A DNA stretch of 42,953 bases from Lingula anatina (Eukaryota; Brachiopoda; Lingulata; Lingulida; Lingulidae), in contig NW_019775645.1 in assembly GCF_001039355.2 (NCBI RefSeq), positions 127,006-169,958 of the forward strand, given 5' to 3'. Each line of letters begins with the position of its first letter. The stretch's first letter is position 1. The notes below the pieces were generated by a model that worked only from the letters and a program-made list of their open reading frames with translations, did not search any database and had not been told where the DNA came from. This document shows, one piece after another, positions 23,053-35,296 of this stretch. The translations under genes and the position numbers were made by a program.

Positions 23053-26000
23053 TCAGTCGTCAGATGAAACCAGTTCCTCTTTTTCTCTGACTGACTCCGT
23101 CACAGCTACATCTGGTTCTGTTTCCTGGCTCTGAGCATTCAAGTTGTTGTCTTCGGGTTCCTCAACTTGGGAGCGGGCTTCACTTTCTGTTCCTGGTTCT
23201 TCTTTGTTGCTCTTCTCACTATTGGGGCTTTCCTCACTGAAAAGTTTTCAGTTTAAAAACAAATTATAGAAATTTTCTCTTTTTAACAGTTTTGTTATAT
23301 TTTGTTATTTATACAACAAATTATAGGTTAAAAAGAGAGAAAAGAAAAGAAAAGAAAAAAAGAACAGAAAAAAACTTCAATTGATAAGAAAAACTTTGTT
23401 AAAACCCCCTTCCCCAATACATTAAAAAAAAAAAAAAAGCTGATTGAATGTTTTCACTTACTTTCCACTTTGTGGCTCATTTGCTTCAACAACTTCTCCA
23501 GAACTCTTATTCCCTGGTTCACTGTCAGTGTTTTTAACACTTAGTTCCTCAGATATCAAATTATCGGTTTCATTTTGCTGTAGTTCTCCATTCTCTAAAC
23601 CCAAGGAATCCTGTTCTTCCTCATTCTCTTTTTCTCCAGCATTTTGTGAGTCCTCCTTTGGCTCTACTTCTTGAACAACGTCCTGCAAGTTTTCCTCCTT
23701 GACTGCAGCATTCTCTCCTTCAACATCAACTTTTTCTGTCAAATCATTTTCAATTTTTAATGCTTCCTCTTGAGTGACTTCAGACTGATCAACGTCATGA
23801 GCACTTTCATTTGTTGTCCCATTAAACTCGCTTTTGTCACTTTTTTCACCTTGTTCATTACATATAGCTTGGTCACCATTTTCCCCTCCCAAACCCTCTT
23901 GTCCACTTTCGTGTGCAGCCCCTTCTTCTGCAGCATCCTCCATGCCTCCACTTCGTGAAGTTAAAGGTGAATTTGGCCTGTTTGGCGGACTGCTGCCATC
24001 TTGAAGCTCATGACCTGTGGACATAAAATAGTGCCATTTAAATGTTAAAATCAAGCACAGGCCTGATGAACTAATAATACCAACTGATTAATAGCTAGGC
24101 CATATTTTAATTCCTTTCATTATTTATAATATGTAAGTTAACCCTAGGAAGGAAAGTTTGGCCACAAATGAAATAGATGCAGAATTGTCTGTATAAATAA
24201 TAACTTTTATGTTATTAAAATCATTGATTATATTATAATATTTAAGATAATTAGTTTTACTGAACATTTTTATATCTATTCTAATCCCTAGGGTCATAAA
24301 ATTCAATCCTGGCAATAAATTTTTACAATGTCACAGTAATATTTCAGCAAGTTCATCAGGAGGGTTAAATGTATCTTATAAAAGTGGCCTTGATAAGCAA
24401 AGTCTTGAACAAACAATATAATATGGTATGGATGATGGTGTGAACGTCTGTGGTAATTTCAGAAGGAGACTTAAAAATAAAGATCATTTAAAAATATTAC
24501 GTATCTTTTCGGGTTATTTACTGACTTATCATACTTCAAAGCACCATTTTTAGTCTAAACTAAAGTGACTGTCTGCCTCCATGTTCTGTGTGATCAGAAA
24601 TTATTTTTGTGCCGGCTGCAACCTTAAGACAAAATCTTTCACAATTCGAAACAAACTTTTGCCTGATCTGTGGCTAAAATTAAATGATAACTATATTTTC
24701 AGATAAAAAAAATGCTCTCTGCATAGCAGTTTGTCTTGTATTAAATACAGTAGCTGAAAAGAAATTCTCAGAACAAAATTTTGTTATTAACTAACCGGAG
24801 TCCTGTGTTATAAAGGTTTGGTCGACAGCTACCATATGTTTGCCTGTCACCGTCATCTTCGGTAAATCACTAGCTGATGAGGACTGTTGTACCGCCTGAA
24901 ACAAAATATAAGAAAAACACGTTAAATTTTGAAAAAATTTTCATTTCTTTACTAATGTGTGGGGTTTTCTATCCCTACTTATTAAAATTAATGTCAATAA
25001 TCATATACATTTTTGACTCCAAATGAATTTTCATTAACTTAAACAACTTACACTCAATTTGAAGTCACTTACATTTGGAAGTGTTTAATTATAATTTTGT
25101 GTATAATTATAATTTTGCATTACACAAACATGCTCATGGATTGAATATTCTAACAAAGGGTGCAATTATTCTCATGCAGTGCTTCCTTTGGAAAATATTC
25201 AGAGTTTTAATGTTTATTCCATTTCTAAATCATTTCCCTAATACTACATTGTAAGGTTTAAAGCAAACAAGATCCCATATGTGCTTCAGTAAAACATTAC
25301 TAGACAAAAATAAAGTGCTTTCAAGAAATGAAATGCTAATTAATATACATGAAGGCTGCATTCAAGAACGTTCTGACAAAAAATTTAAGGATGTGAGTGT
25401 CACAAGAAAGCTGTCTAAATTTTTAGACCAAGATTGATAAATCCATTGTACTGTAGAGCACACATGAATTAAATAAGTATTGGTTTGAAACATTACCCAT
25501 GGCTTTTCCAAATTATAAAATCAGCACATTTTATCTATCTTATATATTATTTCACAGGGCTCATACTGATTTATCTCTGACAGAGTAGACCAAAATTTTG
25601 GTATAAAAACTGGCCAATTTTGAGCTTAAGTTCTTTTGTAATACTGGCTAGTCCTAAAACTTAAATAATAAAACCATTTTCAGGCCCGTAGCCAGGGGGG
25701 TTCGGGGGGTTCGAAAGAACCACCCTTTTTGCTGGGAAAAGGTCCACTCTGGGTAAAATTTGATCTAGGTACATGAAGTTTTTATAGTAAAAGGTCCACT
25801 TTTTCAGAAAAAGAACCCCCCTTTTGAAATTGCTGCATGACTACGGGCCTGATTTTGAATGCTGCCTTATACCAGGTCCCATGCAAAATACAGTATAGGT
25901 CTATAGGGGGCTCTTACCCATAAACCTGTAGGTTCCAAGTTTCAAAATAAATATAAATAACTACAATGTTATTTGTCAACATTGTACAGTAAACAACAAA

Positions 26001-26725
26001 AATTACAGTTAGTAAAAAGATTAGTACACATAACATTTTTGCCTGCTATTACAGATTACTAAGATTTCATTGCAATGTTAGCCTACAGTACAGAGCCACA
26101 AGTAATTTCTAATTGCTTAATTAAAGACAATTATTAACTTAAAGTTATAAGTTTCTTATCAAAATAATTTAGAAATAATACCCATCTTTGTTTGTTTCTA
26201 ACATTTCTCATGCAAGCATATAAAATCTGCCTTATCTTTGTCTTTGATTTGCAAATGGTTATAACTGATTGCCTATCTATGAATGACATATTACTGTGTT
26301 GTGAGCCAACTATAGATGTCAGCACCTGCCAGGAGGCTTACTTACCTCTGTAGTCTGCTCCCCTGTGTGAGGTGTGTAGTGGTCGCCTCTGGAAATCAGA
26401 AAATTTGTTTTCATCTTTTGTGTTTATAGCAGAATAAAGAATGAATGAATGGGTGAAAACACAAATTTTGTACACATACAAACACACATACACACATACT
26501 AAAAGAACCTTCCAACACACAACACAAACACACTCACAACACAAGTGCGACATGCATGCAAATATGTGCATACCTGTATGTACATGCATGAGCATACACA
26601 CACGCACACATGTGGACTTACTATATGAACTTTCCCAACACCTTCATAAGTCTCCTACTTCATCTATATTTTTAGGCCACATCAGTAGCCACTCATGCAT
26701 AATTTAACACATGCATGTGCACACA

Positions 26726-26776
<51 letters not shown>

Positions 26777-29700
26777 CTTAGTATATCACTACTGCCATGA
26801 CACACTTTCAGAACACCTCCATAAATGTAAGTCTCCTACTTCATCAATATTCCTAGGTCACACCAGTTAACCACTCATGCATAACTTAACACTATTTCCA
26901 ATTAAAATAACACTGGATAGGTCACCACTGACTAAATGTCACAAGTATTTTTACAGAAGGAACAAGAAAAAGTCAATGTTGCTGGGTTTTTCTGATGAGA
27001 AGACATTGATGTTATTTGTCATTATCAGGACTTAATAAACCATGATCTTGCATGACGCATCAAGCACTGAATGTGATAAACATTTTATTTATTCAATTGA
27101 TCATTTTTTTTTGATAAAGAGCCAAGAATAACAAAGAGATTAGTAAATATTTTTTTCTTCTGTTTACAGAGCCCTGTACTGAATACAAGTCAACAGGCCT
27201 AAATGAAGTCTTAAATTAATAATATACAAAATCCAATAGCGCACACAAGTGCCATAACCTTACCTCAGAGCTCTATTATAATGCATTGATCGTACGCGTG
27301 CCAGCTCGCGCAATCGTTGTAGCTCTGCCTCATCTACATCGTACTTGTGTTTAGTGTGCAAAGCACGTCCCTGCATGTAATACATGCGGTCCACACGATG
27401 GGAGTGAACCTGGGCCTGAAATATTTGATACAAATATATTCATGTTTTTACTAGGTAAAAATTGAAGTCTGTTTATTATATAAGCAGATGAAACTTAATT
27501 TGAAGAAGCATTACTCTACACAGGTATTTGAAGAAAAAAAAAGTGAACTAAGATGGGCAAAAAACATAAAAATGATCCAAAAAAAAACAAAACAACAACA
27601 ACAAAAACTTTTTCAGTGAAATTCTCTTAATGCTCCCTTTGATTGAAAAATATCATGTTTGGCAAAAAAAAGATAGAAAATACAAAAGACAGACATCCAG
27701 TTTACATGTAAATCTTGATTTTGTATGCCAATTCAGTGCAAAAGGATTCATAAAAAGCATTAAAAAAAAAAAAAAAAGAAAGTCTTTTTTAAAAACGAAA
27801 AAACTAAACCTACTTCAGAAGTTCTCTTCAGCATTCTGGACTTTGCTACAAATCTTTGTTCTGCCTCTAAACGTTTGGCCTGTGGACTAGAATTCCAACT
27901 TTTTCTTTGATGTGGGGATGCCCCATAAAGTGTCAGGGAGTCCTCTGAAGTAGTCGATCCTGGACCAGAACGCTGAAAAAGTGAGACAAAAATGTAATGA
28001 AAAGGTTTTGACCTTTTTTACCTTTTTAACAAAGCAATGCAATAAAAGGGGCTCACAGGAAGACATTAATAACCAAGGCTAACTTCATGACCCATCAAAA
28101 AGTAGTGTATTATCCTGCATGACAATTAACATACAATTTTCAATGCATTTTCACTTCTTAAACATATTATATGATAATTTGTGAATAAAACCTCTCAAAA
28201 GCATAATTAAAACTCTTTCCAAAGAGCACTTTACACTGTAAAAATGAATTCTTTAGCTAGAATTTCTTTAGAGTTCAAGATATAAATCTGAGGATGAATT
28301 TAATTTTCTTACCATATACCTTTCACCAAAAATGGGGAGAGATTTTGTCTCTCTTGGGGAGTGAAGTCTTGTCTGGCCGTTCTGGAGCGTTTCTTGTGAT
28401 GTGTGATGCAAAGGCACCCTTTTCACTTGACTTCTAGAACTGAAATCAACCAAATGACAAAATGTAGGCTTTTATAATGGTACAAAGTATCAGTTTACAG
28501 TTAACACTTCCGTTACTATGTCACACATATCTCAAAACAATTACATTTAACTCTAAATAACTTCAGAAGTTAAGACTGGAACAATCTTTGTACTCTGTTG
28601 CCACTGTTTACCACATACTTAATCTAATTAATGCCATATTAAATTTGCACTTGAACATCATTTCACAAAAAAACCAAGGCAACAGCTTCCCCAGATGCAG
28701 CTAATAAAAAGAAACAACCTCTAAACCATGAGAACACACATAAGTCATAAATAAGTAGTGTCACAGTTACGCATAGCACCTGTGAGTCCAAAAAACGGCA
28801 CTAAAATTTGTATTGAATTTGGCCCCAGTTGCAACTACACAGGCAATCAATTTGACACTCCACATCACAAGCACAATGGGCCAAATGACATCCCGACATC
28901 AGCTTGTGATGGATTGCCTCCCCCACTGAGCTGAATCTAACAGACATGGGGGTCAAGGTCATGAGGTCAAGGGTCAAGGTCAAGTAAGGGTTACACACCT
29001 CAATGGAGTATGACGCCAACCTGAGCCAATTTATTGCAGCATACAACAATGGGGTATTGTGATGTGTTTGGAAACATTGTAGTTCAAACTGGTTGACTTT
29101 TTATTTCTATTGTAACCGAGGAACAATGTTGCATTGAATGCTGTAACAATGCTGCTAAGAAATTCCCTGGAAGTAATAAACTTAATTGCACTTCAAACTG
29201 TCTGACTTTTTGTTTCACTGTAAATGGGAGAAAAATGCTCCTTTTAATGTTACAAACATGTTGTGAAGAAACTGAAGGAATTTAATTGATTGTCCACTTC
29301 TAATTTGGTATACTGTATTGAAGTCCACCTAGACTGCTCTACATGCCACAGCATGATTTATAAGAAAGACCAGACTAAAATGACCTGCTGGACATACCAT
29401 TAATAGACTGTATAATAGTTTCATCATCAATCCACACTACAAATTTTTGTTCATAATTAAAAAATAAAATTATTTCATTTTCAGTGGAAAAAACACACAT
29501 AGGAAGAAAATGTATCACCCAAAAGATTAATAATATAATAAATGAGCCAATTCTTGCCTATAGATGCAAATTCGGACACGATGTACAAACAACGTGTCTT
29601 AGTTGAACGCAATAAAACTTCACACATTTCACTTTTCTAAAGGCTGCTGCCTGAATTTTATAAAAAAGATTGAACAGAATCAATGACAAATTACAGGGCT

Positions 29701-30687
29701 GATTATGCAATCGATATAACACTTAACAGGGATTTGGCATCATATAATAAAACGCTAGTGTAAACACTGAGTGAATTTAGATTTCAGACAAAAAAGTAAT
29801 TTCAATGTCAATCAATCTTTCAGTTAAATAACTTCCTTGATTACTTGAAGAGTGAAGCTAATCAAATTTACCACATGCTGGGTAAAAAAAGGTGAAATAC
29901 AATGTCTTTGTACATGCTAAAATGTGCATTAACTAAAAGAAGCATGTCAAACCCATTACCAGATGCCAACATAAACCAGCCTGTGCTCAGATAGCAAGAG
30001 AAGCTGACTGCATTACTTCATGCAGAGAAAAATTCAATCAAGGCCTTAAATATGCACGTAATGACAGGGCACAGCTTTCATGCTTTTCATTATCAAAATA
30101 ATCAACAAACTGTTACAGAAGGTTTTGTACTAATTCTTCACACCATTCCATCTCAATCAAATAGCAATATCATTATATAAAAATCAGAGTGAATTTTTTT
30201 CAAGTAATGGATATTTATGTGCCATTAACTCTTTCTTTTTTATGTCATGCAGTAAAGAAAGCCAAATAACATGCTTGCATTTGCCAATGTTCTTGCCTGC
30301 TATTAAGAAGACTCTGCTTATAGTAGCTAGGGAACTGAAATTAAACATTGCTTTAAATATCTATATTAAATAATAAATTCTCTGTACTTACCACTTTCAT
30401 GGTTTATCAAATTCTACAAAGTCACTGGTTTTATGTGGTTTTAAACACAAGCCTTCATTTCTCAAAATGCCAAGCACGCCTTTTTAAAGTAGCAAGTTCT
30501 TGAAGGTAAAATATATACTAGTATATAGCAATAAGCTAATATCTAATGCTGCATTCAAAATTGTTAGTAATTTCATTTTAGGCATCATATGTTTTAATTG
30601 ATGTGCAAACTTCACAACTTACCCGAAGGAGTTAGAAGACACTGATCTCTCTAGGTTCTTTGCTTCATGATGATCAATGTTCAACTG

Positions 30688-30718
<31 letters not shown>

Positions 30719-30728
30719 AAATAAAAAA

Positions 30729-30787
<59 letters not shown>

Positions 30788-31244
30788 AATAAAAATAAAT
30801 AAATAATATTTAACAAGAATTACAAATGTAAAAAATTATGAAATTTCCTTCTTTTTGGACTTTTAAAAATACGAGCAAATATATCCCACAGTGTATTTCT
30901 CAAAAAGTTCTACTAATTTCTAATAAAAGGCCTGACTAATTCAGCATCAGTTGAAAATCAAAATCACAAGAACAAAAATCCTACCGGGACAACAATATCT
31001 TGAATATATTCTGTCTCGCTGCTCCTCGTAGTTGCTGACAATTTGTGTGGGGCTGTTTTGCTCCGCCTGCGGTGCGATTTTGAGGGCTGTGGATCTGTTA
31101 TGCTCCGACTGGTGTAGCTGTATGCAGGACTGGCTGGGATGTTTGATCGCAGCCGGATGTCCAGTTTACGAATGTGGTGGAAGTTGTCTGGCCCAGGGGT
31201 GACAAATTTTTGGTACATCACCCCTAGTTCCCCTGGGTACGAGG
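23053..31244 (-). CDS. Unrecognised multi-exon protein, basic N-terminal half and very acidic C-terminal tail
   Basis: Seen: nine exons in transcript order join in exact phase: 31244-30985, 30684-30623, 28439-28313, 27972-27814, 27415-27264, 26388-26346, 24895-24796, 24014-23462, 23236-23053 (TGA). They give about 545 residues plus a start that lies upstream (the first listed exon begins in phase 1). The N-terminus carries YPGELGVMYQKFVTPGP and a basic patch SHRRRSKTAPHK. Middle exons carry Ser-rich linkers and charged helices (AKRLEAEQRFVAKSRMLKR, then DEAELQRLRELARVRSMHYN). The last about 245 residues are dominated by Glu, Asp, Asn, Ser and Gln, with almost no aromatic residues, so probably disordered; the end is ELVSSDD. 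I see no signal peptide, membrane segment or catalytic motif. The architecture would suit a scaffold, cytoskeletal or nuclear protein, but that is inference. The unbroken phase over nine exons makes the gene itself secure. Confidence 0.85.
23462..24014 (-). other. Acidic low-complexity exon of the unrecognised gene
   Basis: This 553-bp exon is the largest in the gene. It encodes about 184 residues after the SSPPNRPNSPLTSRSGG linker, with recurring Glu-rich motifs such as GENAAVKEENLQDV and AGEKENEEEQDSLG. There is no exact residue repeat. Such tails often bind basic partners (histones, tubulin tails), but no specific role can be read from it. Confidence 0.8.
25681..25851. mobile_element. MITE with terminal inverted repeats CAGGCCCGTAG
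   Basis: The left end CAGGCCCGTAGCCAGGG (25681-) and the right end, in reverse complement CAGGCCCGTAGTCATGC (to 25851), form imperfect terminal repeats of about 17 bp. The 171-bp body repeats AAAAGGTCCACT twice and contains G- and C-runs. Both ends abut ATTTT/TTTT sequence, so a short AT target-site duplication is possible but not provable. It lies in the intron between exons 26346-26388 and 24796-24895 of the acidic-tail gene. Confidence 0.7.
26720..26774 (+). repeat. (CA)n microsatellite
   Basis: Nearly pure CA run of about 27 units inside an intron of the acidic-tail gene. A looser CA-rich zone precedes it from about 26460 and creates ORFs on both strands that are not genes. CTCCTACTTCATC(T/A)ATAT and CCACTCATGCATAA each occur on both sides of the run (near 26650/26690 and 26834/26872), so the tract sits inside a duplicated segment. 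Confidence 0.85.
28949..28983 (+). promoter_or_regulatory. Cluster of AGGTCA-type nuclear-receptor half sites
   Basis: The sequence reads GGTCAAGGTCATGAGGTCAA then GGGTCAAGGTCAAG: at least four AGGTCA/GGGTCA half sites in direct orientation, including DR1 (AGGTCAAGGGTCA) and DR2 (AGGTCATGAGGTCA) spacings. Known: DR1 binds RXR/HNF4/COUP-type receptors, and DR2 can bind RAR/RXR. It lies in an intron of the acidic-tail gene. It may equally be a simple repeat with no regulatory role. Confidence 0.35.
29080..29282 (+). repeat. Diverged tandem duplication of about 110-bp units
   Basis: TTCAAACTGGTTGACTTTTT (29083-) is echoed by TTCAAACTGTCTGACTTTTT (29192-), and the following 80 bases stay recognisably similar (ATTGTAAC/ACTGTAA, AACAATG/AAAAATG, AAGAAA ... 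GGAA). Intronic, with no coding potential seen. Confidence 0.55.
30688..30808 (+). repeat. (CAAT)n/(AAAT)n microsatellite abutting a splice acceptor
   Basis: About six CAAT units followed by some 20 AAAT units. On the minus strand it reads (TTTA)n(TTGA)n and runs straight into the acceptor GATTGCAG of exon 30684-30623, so the repeat itself supplies the T-rich tract before that exon. Confidence 0.9.
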
Positions 31245-31647
31245 CTATGAGGAAAAAGAAGTAATTCATGTTGGAGTTGATTTACAAGCTATTAATCCCT
31301 ATATTTTCATGTTTCTGTTATCTTGAAAAACAACCAATAACCGCAGCAGATAAGGTGAAAAATACAGAAAATATCATTATCCTACTTCATCTAATGGTTT
31401 TCTGGTTCATTTTGTAATTTTTTTCGTACGGTCTAGTTTTGAAAAACTTTCAATAAGTGCATGTAAAAGAAATATAGATTTGATTTAATATTCTAAGCAG
31501 GACTTGTAATTTTTTTAAACTGCATTCCCTGATGTTTGAGTGTACCTTGATGCTACAAGAAATCAAAATTCCTCAATTTAAAAATAGGAACCGAAAAGTA
31601 CACAAACAAAAAGCAAATGGTTGCCAAGTGAGAATAATACCACTTAC

Positions 31648-31790
31648 TCATTTTTGCTCCTTTAGTGCAAAAACCTCTCTACAAAATCCTTGTCAAGTGT
31701 TGACGGCCATCTCATGAACTCCGACTCCACTGCCTGCTATTCTTGGTCTGCTGACTACTGACTTGTGGCTATGTGAACAGTTATTTTACC
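31648..31790 (-). other. Candidate first exon (option A) of the acidic-tail gene
   Basis: On the minus strand GGAGCAAAA precedes ATG (31651-31649), followed by A and a donor GTAAGTGG. This exon ends in phase 1, exactly what the exon at 31244 needs; joined, the protein would begin Met-Thr-Ser-Tyr-Pro-Gly-Glu. The sequence upstream to about 31790 is richer in G+C than its surroundings. A Kozak-like A stands at -3. A competing option exists at 37205. Confidence 0.35.
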
Positions 31791-34700
31791 TCCCTGAAAG
31801 AGTGAAGGGGAACTAAGTAAATATTGATAGTCTTGATCAAATTTGAAGAAGACTGAGCAATTAAGTTTGGATTAGATATATGAAAGCAGAATACACATGT
31901 TTCACGTCAGCATGATATATGTCTGCTGTGCATTATTTTTCAAAACACATTGAAACTGTTTCACAACTTTTACAGCGAGTTAGTATTTGAACTATTTAAA
32001 TGGAAGAACCTTAAAGAAACAACAGTGCTAAAAGGACTCAATTTAGCAAATGAAATAATGGTCAATACTAATATTTCATTTAGATAATTGCTCTTGGTCA
32101 TTCCATTTGATACTATTTTAAGTCATTAATAACCTAGACGTACTTAAAATTGCAATCAAATAATTTTTTTAAACAAAATTTTAAAGTAAACAATACCCCC
32201 TTTTAAGTCCTCTCGACCTCATCTCTTAATCCCTTCTTCACCACTCTTTTCATTAACACTCTCAAAATTCTACAGATTTTATTATATTTACCGAAAGCAA
32301 ATTAAATGCTGATCAATATTTCTTTTTTCTATGGAGCTTAATACCCCTGTCAGCCATTTTAATGCTTTCGTTATCCTAACAGAAGTAGAGCTGTACTGTG
32401 TATATATACTGCCTGGTTGGCTACAACAGGTATGGAACGTAATTAAAGGTGATTCAACTATTGAATGGAGTCAGTCAAATGTCCAATTCCTAATTTTCAC
32501 AACATCTGCATCAAACTGACTAAAAAAATAGCTGATTAATTTTCTCTTTCTTTTTTTTTAATAACATCAACAAAAAATGTCATCAGCATTTAATGAAAAT
32601 TTTACATTTACATTCTCTGGTTGACCTATAGATACATATGAACATTTGGAAGTCTGTTAATTTATCAACTTCTCCAAGATAAAACAGTGAAGGTTTTTAG
32701 AAGTAGACTTGGTGGTCGTCAATTTTCAAATCTATATTAATAGGTCATTTGTCCTGTTACCAAGGTAAACAACACGCTATTGTCTGTGGCAATTACAACA
32801 AAGTACTGTACCTTCTGTCTAATACAAATGTATCTTAAATCAAAATTTACACACATAAAAACTAAATTTTCTATTCAAATACTTGCTAATAAAAAATTAA
32901 AACACATTCCTAAAAAAAAGTAAGAACTTAAATAAATGTCTCAGTCACAAACACAGTTAAACATAAAAAACACTTAAAACTCCAAATGAAATACAACAGT
33001 ATTTGTGTCTACTTAAAAGTAACATTATATACCTTAGCCAACCCGAGTAAATCTCTACGGTAATGAAATATCACAAGTGATCTTCTATTTTTGGTACCTG
33101 ATATATCATCAATTAAGGTGTATTATGTGCTAAATCCTTCCTCCGTCTGTTTGGTCAGTCGCAAATGCTTCACAGTCCATAGCATTAATATTAGTGGCCA
33201 GTTTCGACCTTTTCTGAACTATTATAAATATTTAATGGACGAAGAGAACATTCTTAAGAACATCTGAGAGAATGTTTTTATAGTAAATATTTGGCCATTT
33301 AAATGGTAGAACGTGAGACTTGAGATTTATTTAAGCCATGAACTCTCAGCCATGGAGAGAAAATTGAGTGTTTGTGAGTGAAATATTTCAGTTAATCCCT
33401 TCATTTCAGAGATCACATTTTAGTTTTCTTAGCATGGGTAAAGCTCTCTAGGCTGCCAAGGTTGCATATCTCATATAACCTTCCAACTCACTTATCAGCA
33501 ATACATTATTTAATGCTTATATAGCAATAAAAGTTAAGTTGCTTTAACATTGAGAGAACCTGTCTTGGTGGACTTTCAGTGCAAAACAATTTTACTAGTA
33601 CAATAAAATAAGCAACTGCAAATGGTTCATGAAAATATAAAGAAACAATGGTTATTCGTTTCAAAAAGGACACTGAATTGCAGGCTTTGAAAAGGGAAAA
33701 CAAGATTGTTATTTTTTGGAGGAAATGGATTTGAATGGTGAGCAAATAAAAACAAATGAGGCATGAAAATTACAGCTTTTGTCCTGTTCCACCACCCTGG
33801 GTTTGAAGTAAAGCCTCGACTTACTCTACCTCTACAAGTTTTCCCAGGTGGCTATTTTTCCTGTCTATCTGATGCAGGTATATTTAATTTCTTTTGACTG
33901 TTCACGTAACTGATATGATAAAAATATTATACACACTCACGATAGAAAAAAAAAAAAAACTGATAATTTTCGAAAGGCAAAATGTGGGATGGGTGAGTCA
34001 TACTGTCACTATTAATTCACTTCCCAGCCAAATAGAATATTCATAAAATCACTGTTCTCATGGCAACTCGCAGAACTTTAAAATTTCTTTTATTTTGGGT
34101 TTTCCTACAAGATCTTCACTTTTTGATCACAGTGAACTTTTTTCCCCCTTTTTTCTACTTTGTGACTAGTACTAATTAAAACTGCAAATCTTTTTTAACC
34201 TTGCAACTCAGGGTGCAGTTCATAAACACATTACCTGACCCCCAGGGTGGCACCCTGGAACATGGGGTCCTTGCCCCAGGTGAAAATATTTGACAAACAG
34301 GTGATACAAGGTATAAAATGCCAACAAAGAATGTCTATATAACCTTGCAAAAGTTCATTTCTACATACATGGAAAAATACAGTCTGGATCATGTCTTGTT
34401 ATTGTGAAATTTATTATCATTTTTTCTGCATTGTTAAAAAAATTAAACAAGCACTATTCTTTATAGATTTAAGGGGTGTTTGTTTATCTGAAAAATAATC
34501 CTTTACATATAAAGAAATGTCTGTATTTAAGTTTACAGAGCTTTGCTTTCATTAACCTCCCTCCATCTCCTGATATTAATGCACTACATTTTATCATCCT
34601 AAATATAACTTAGCAATTTAAAAATAAATAACCACGACCAAGTATTTTACCTTTAAAAGTTCAGAATGTTTTTAAGACTCACCTTTTTAATAAGTAATTA

Positions 34701-35150
34701 TCCTTGTCTGTCAAAAAGATTCCTTAGAACTTTTTGCATAATTTATTAATTTATATTTTTTACATCTGGGTACATGTCAATTCCTTCTGGCTGTAGAATA
34801 TATAAGACGAATGCCAATTTTCTTAATAAAGTTTCCAAAGTTAACGCATTCCTAGTAACATTTTAATTACAAATCCACAATTTTTCAGTGATAAATTAAT
34901 CCAGAAATCTTTTGCCAGTGGCTCTAGTGAGTTTTACAGAACATGGCATTTGCTTCTGCTGATTTCAACACATTTTTGAATAAATGCCCTCGACTCCTCG
35001 TTTATGTGGTTCATTTCTCACAGATGCATGCAGTAGAAAATTGTACCATGCCTGTATATATCCTTTACGTCAAAGTTCAATGAAGTTGTTCCTAAATTTA
35101 TCAAATTCCTAAGCAAATGGATAATCAAGATCTATATTGTGCCAAAAGTT
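31791..35150. other. AT-rich stretch without a recognised gene
   Basis: Read on both strands; no exon chain in phase with the neighbouring gene was found. A short GC-rich palindromic stretch (CCCCAGGGTGGCACCCTGG, about 34240) stands out. If the acidic-tail gene starts near 37,200, this is its first intron; if near 31,650, it is intergenic. Confidence 0.4.
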
Positions 35151-35152
35151 TT

Positions 35153-35296
35153 CTATTGGAAAATATCTTCTGTAAGCTTCATCTCAGTGAATCGTCTTCC
35201 AGGAGTGATCTCAAAATAATCCCTCAATGCTTCATTAACCTTTTCTCTAGCTAAACTACACCTTCGATAATATCTCTCTTTAAATAGCAACAACTC
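35153..35296 (-). other. Short coding-like open stretch, possible terminal exon
   Basis: On the minus strand 47 codons stay open to a TAG at 35153-35155, reading FKERYYRRCSLAREKV then NEALRDYFEITPGRR with high Arg/Glu/Lys content, unlike the Asn/Ile/Phe-rich ORFs nearby. No good acceptor is seen: the upstream limit coincides with the start of the duplicated block at 35297. It could be an exon, a mobile-element remnant or chance. Confidence 0.2.

Noticed and set aside
23458-24054. Stand-alone acidic 198-residue protein starting at the ATG near 24054
   Set aside because: A clean acceptor at 24015-24017 and phase-matched exons on both sides show it is an internal exon of the larger gene; the upstream residues are intron.
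26338-26707. ORFs of 88-89 codons on both strands
   Set aside because: Products of the CA/GT-rich zone. The only real coding part is the 43-bp exon 26346-26388, which is read in another frame.
34230-34285. GC-rich palindromic stretch with a donor-like GGTAATG on the minus strand
   Set aside because: Open frame is too short, no acceptor is in reach, and the phase cannot be tied to a neighbouring exon.
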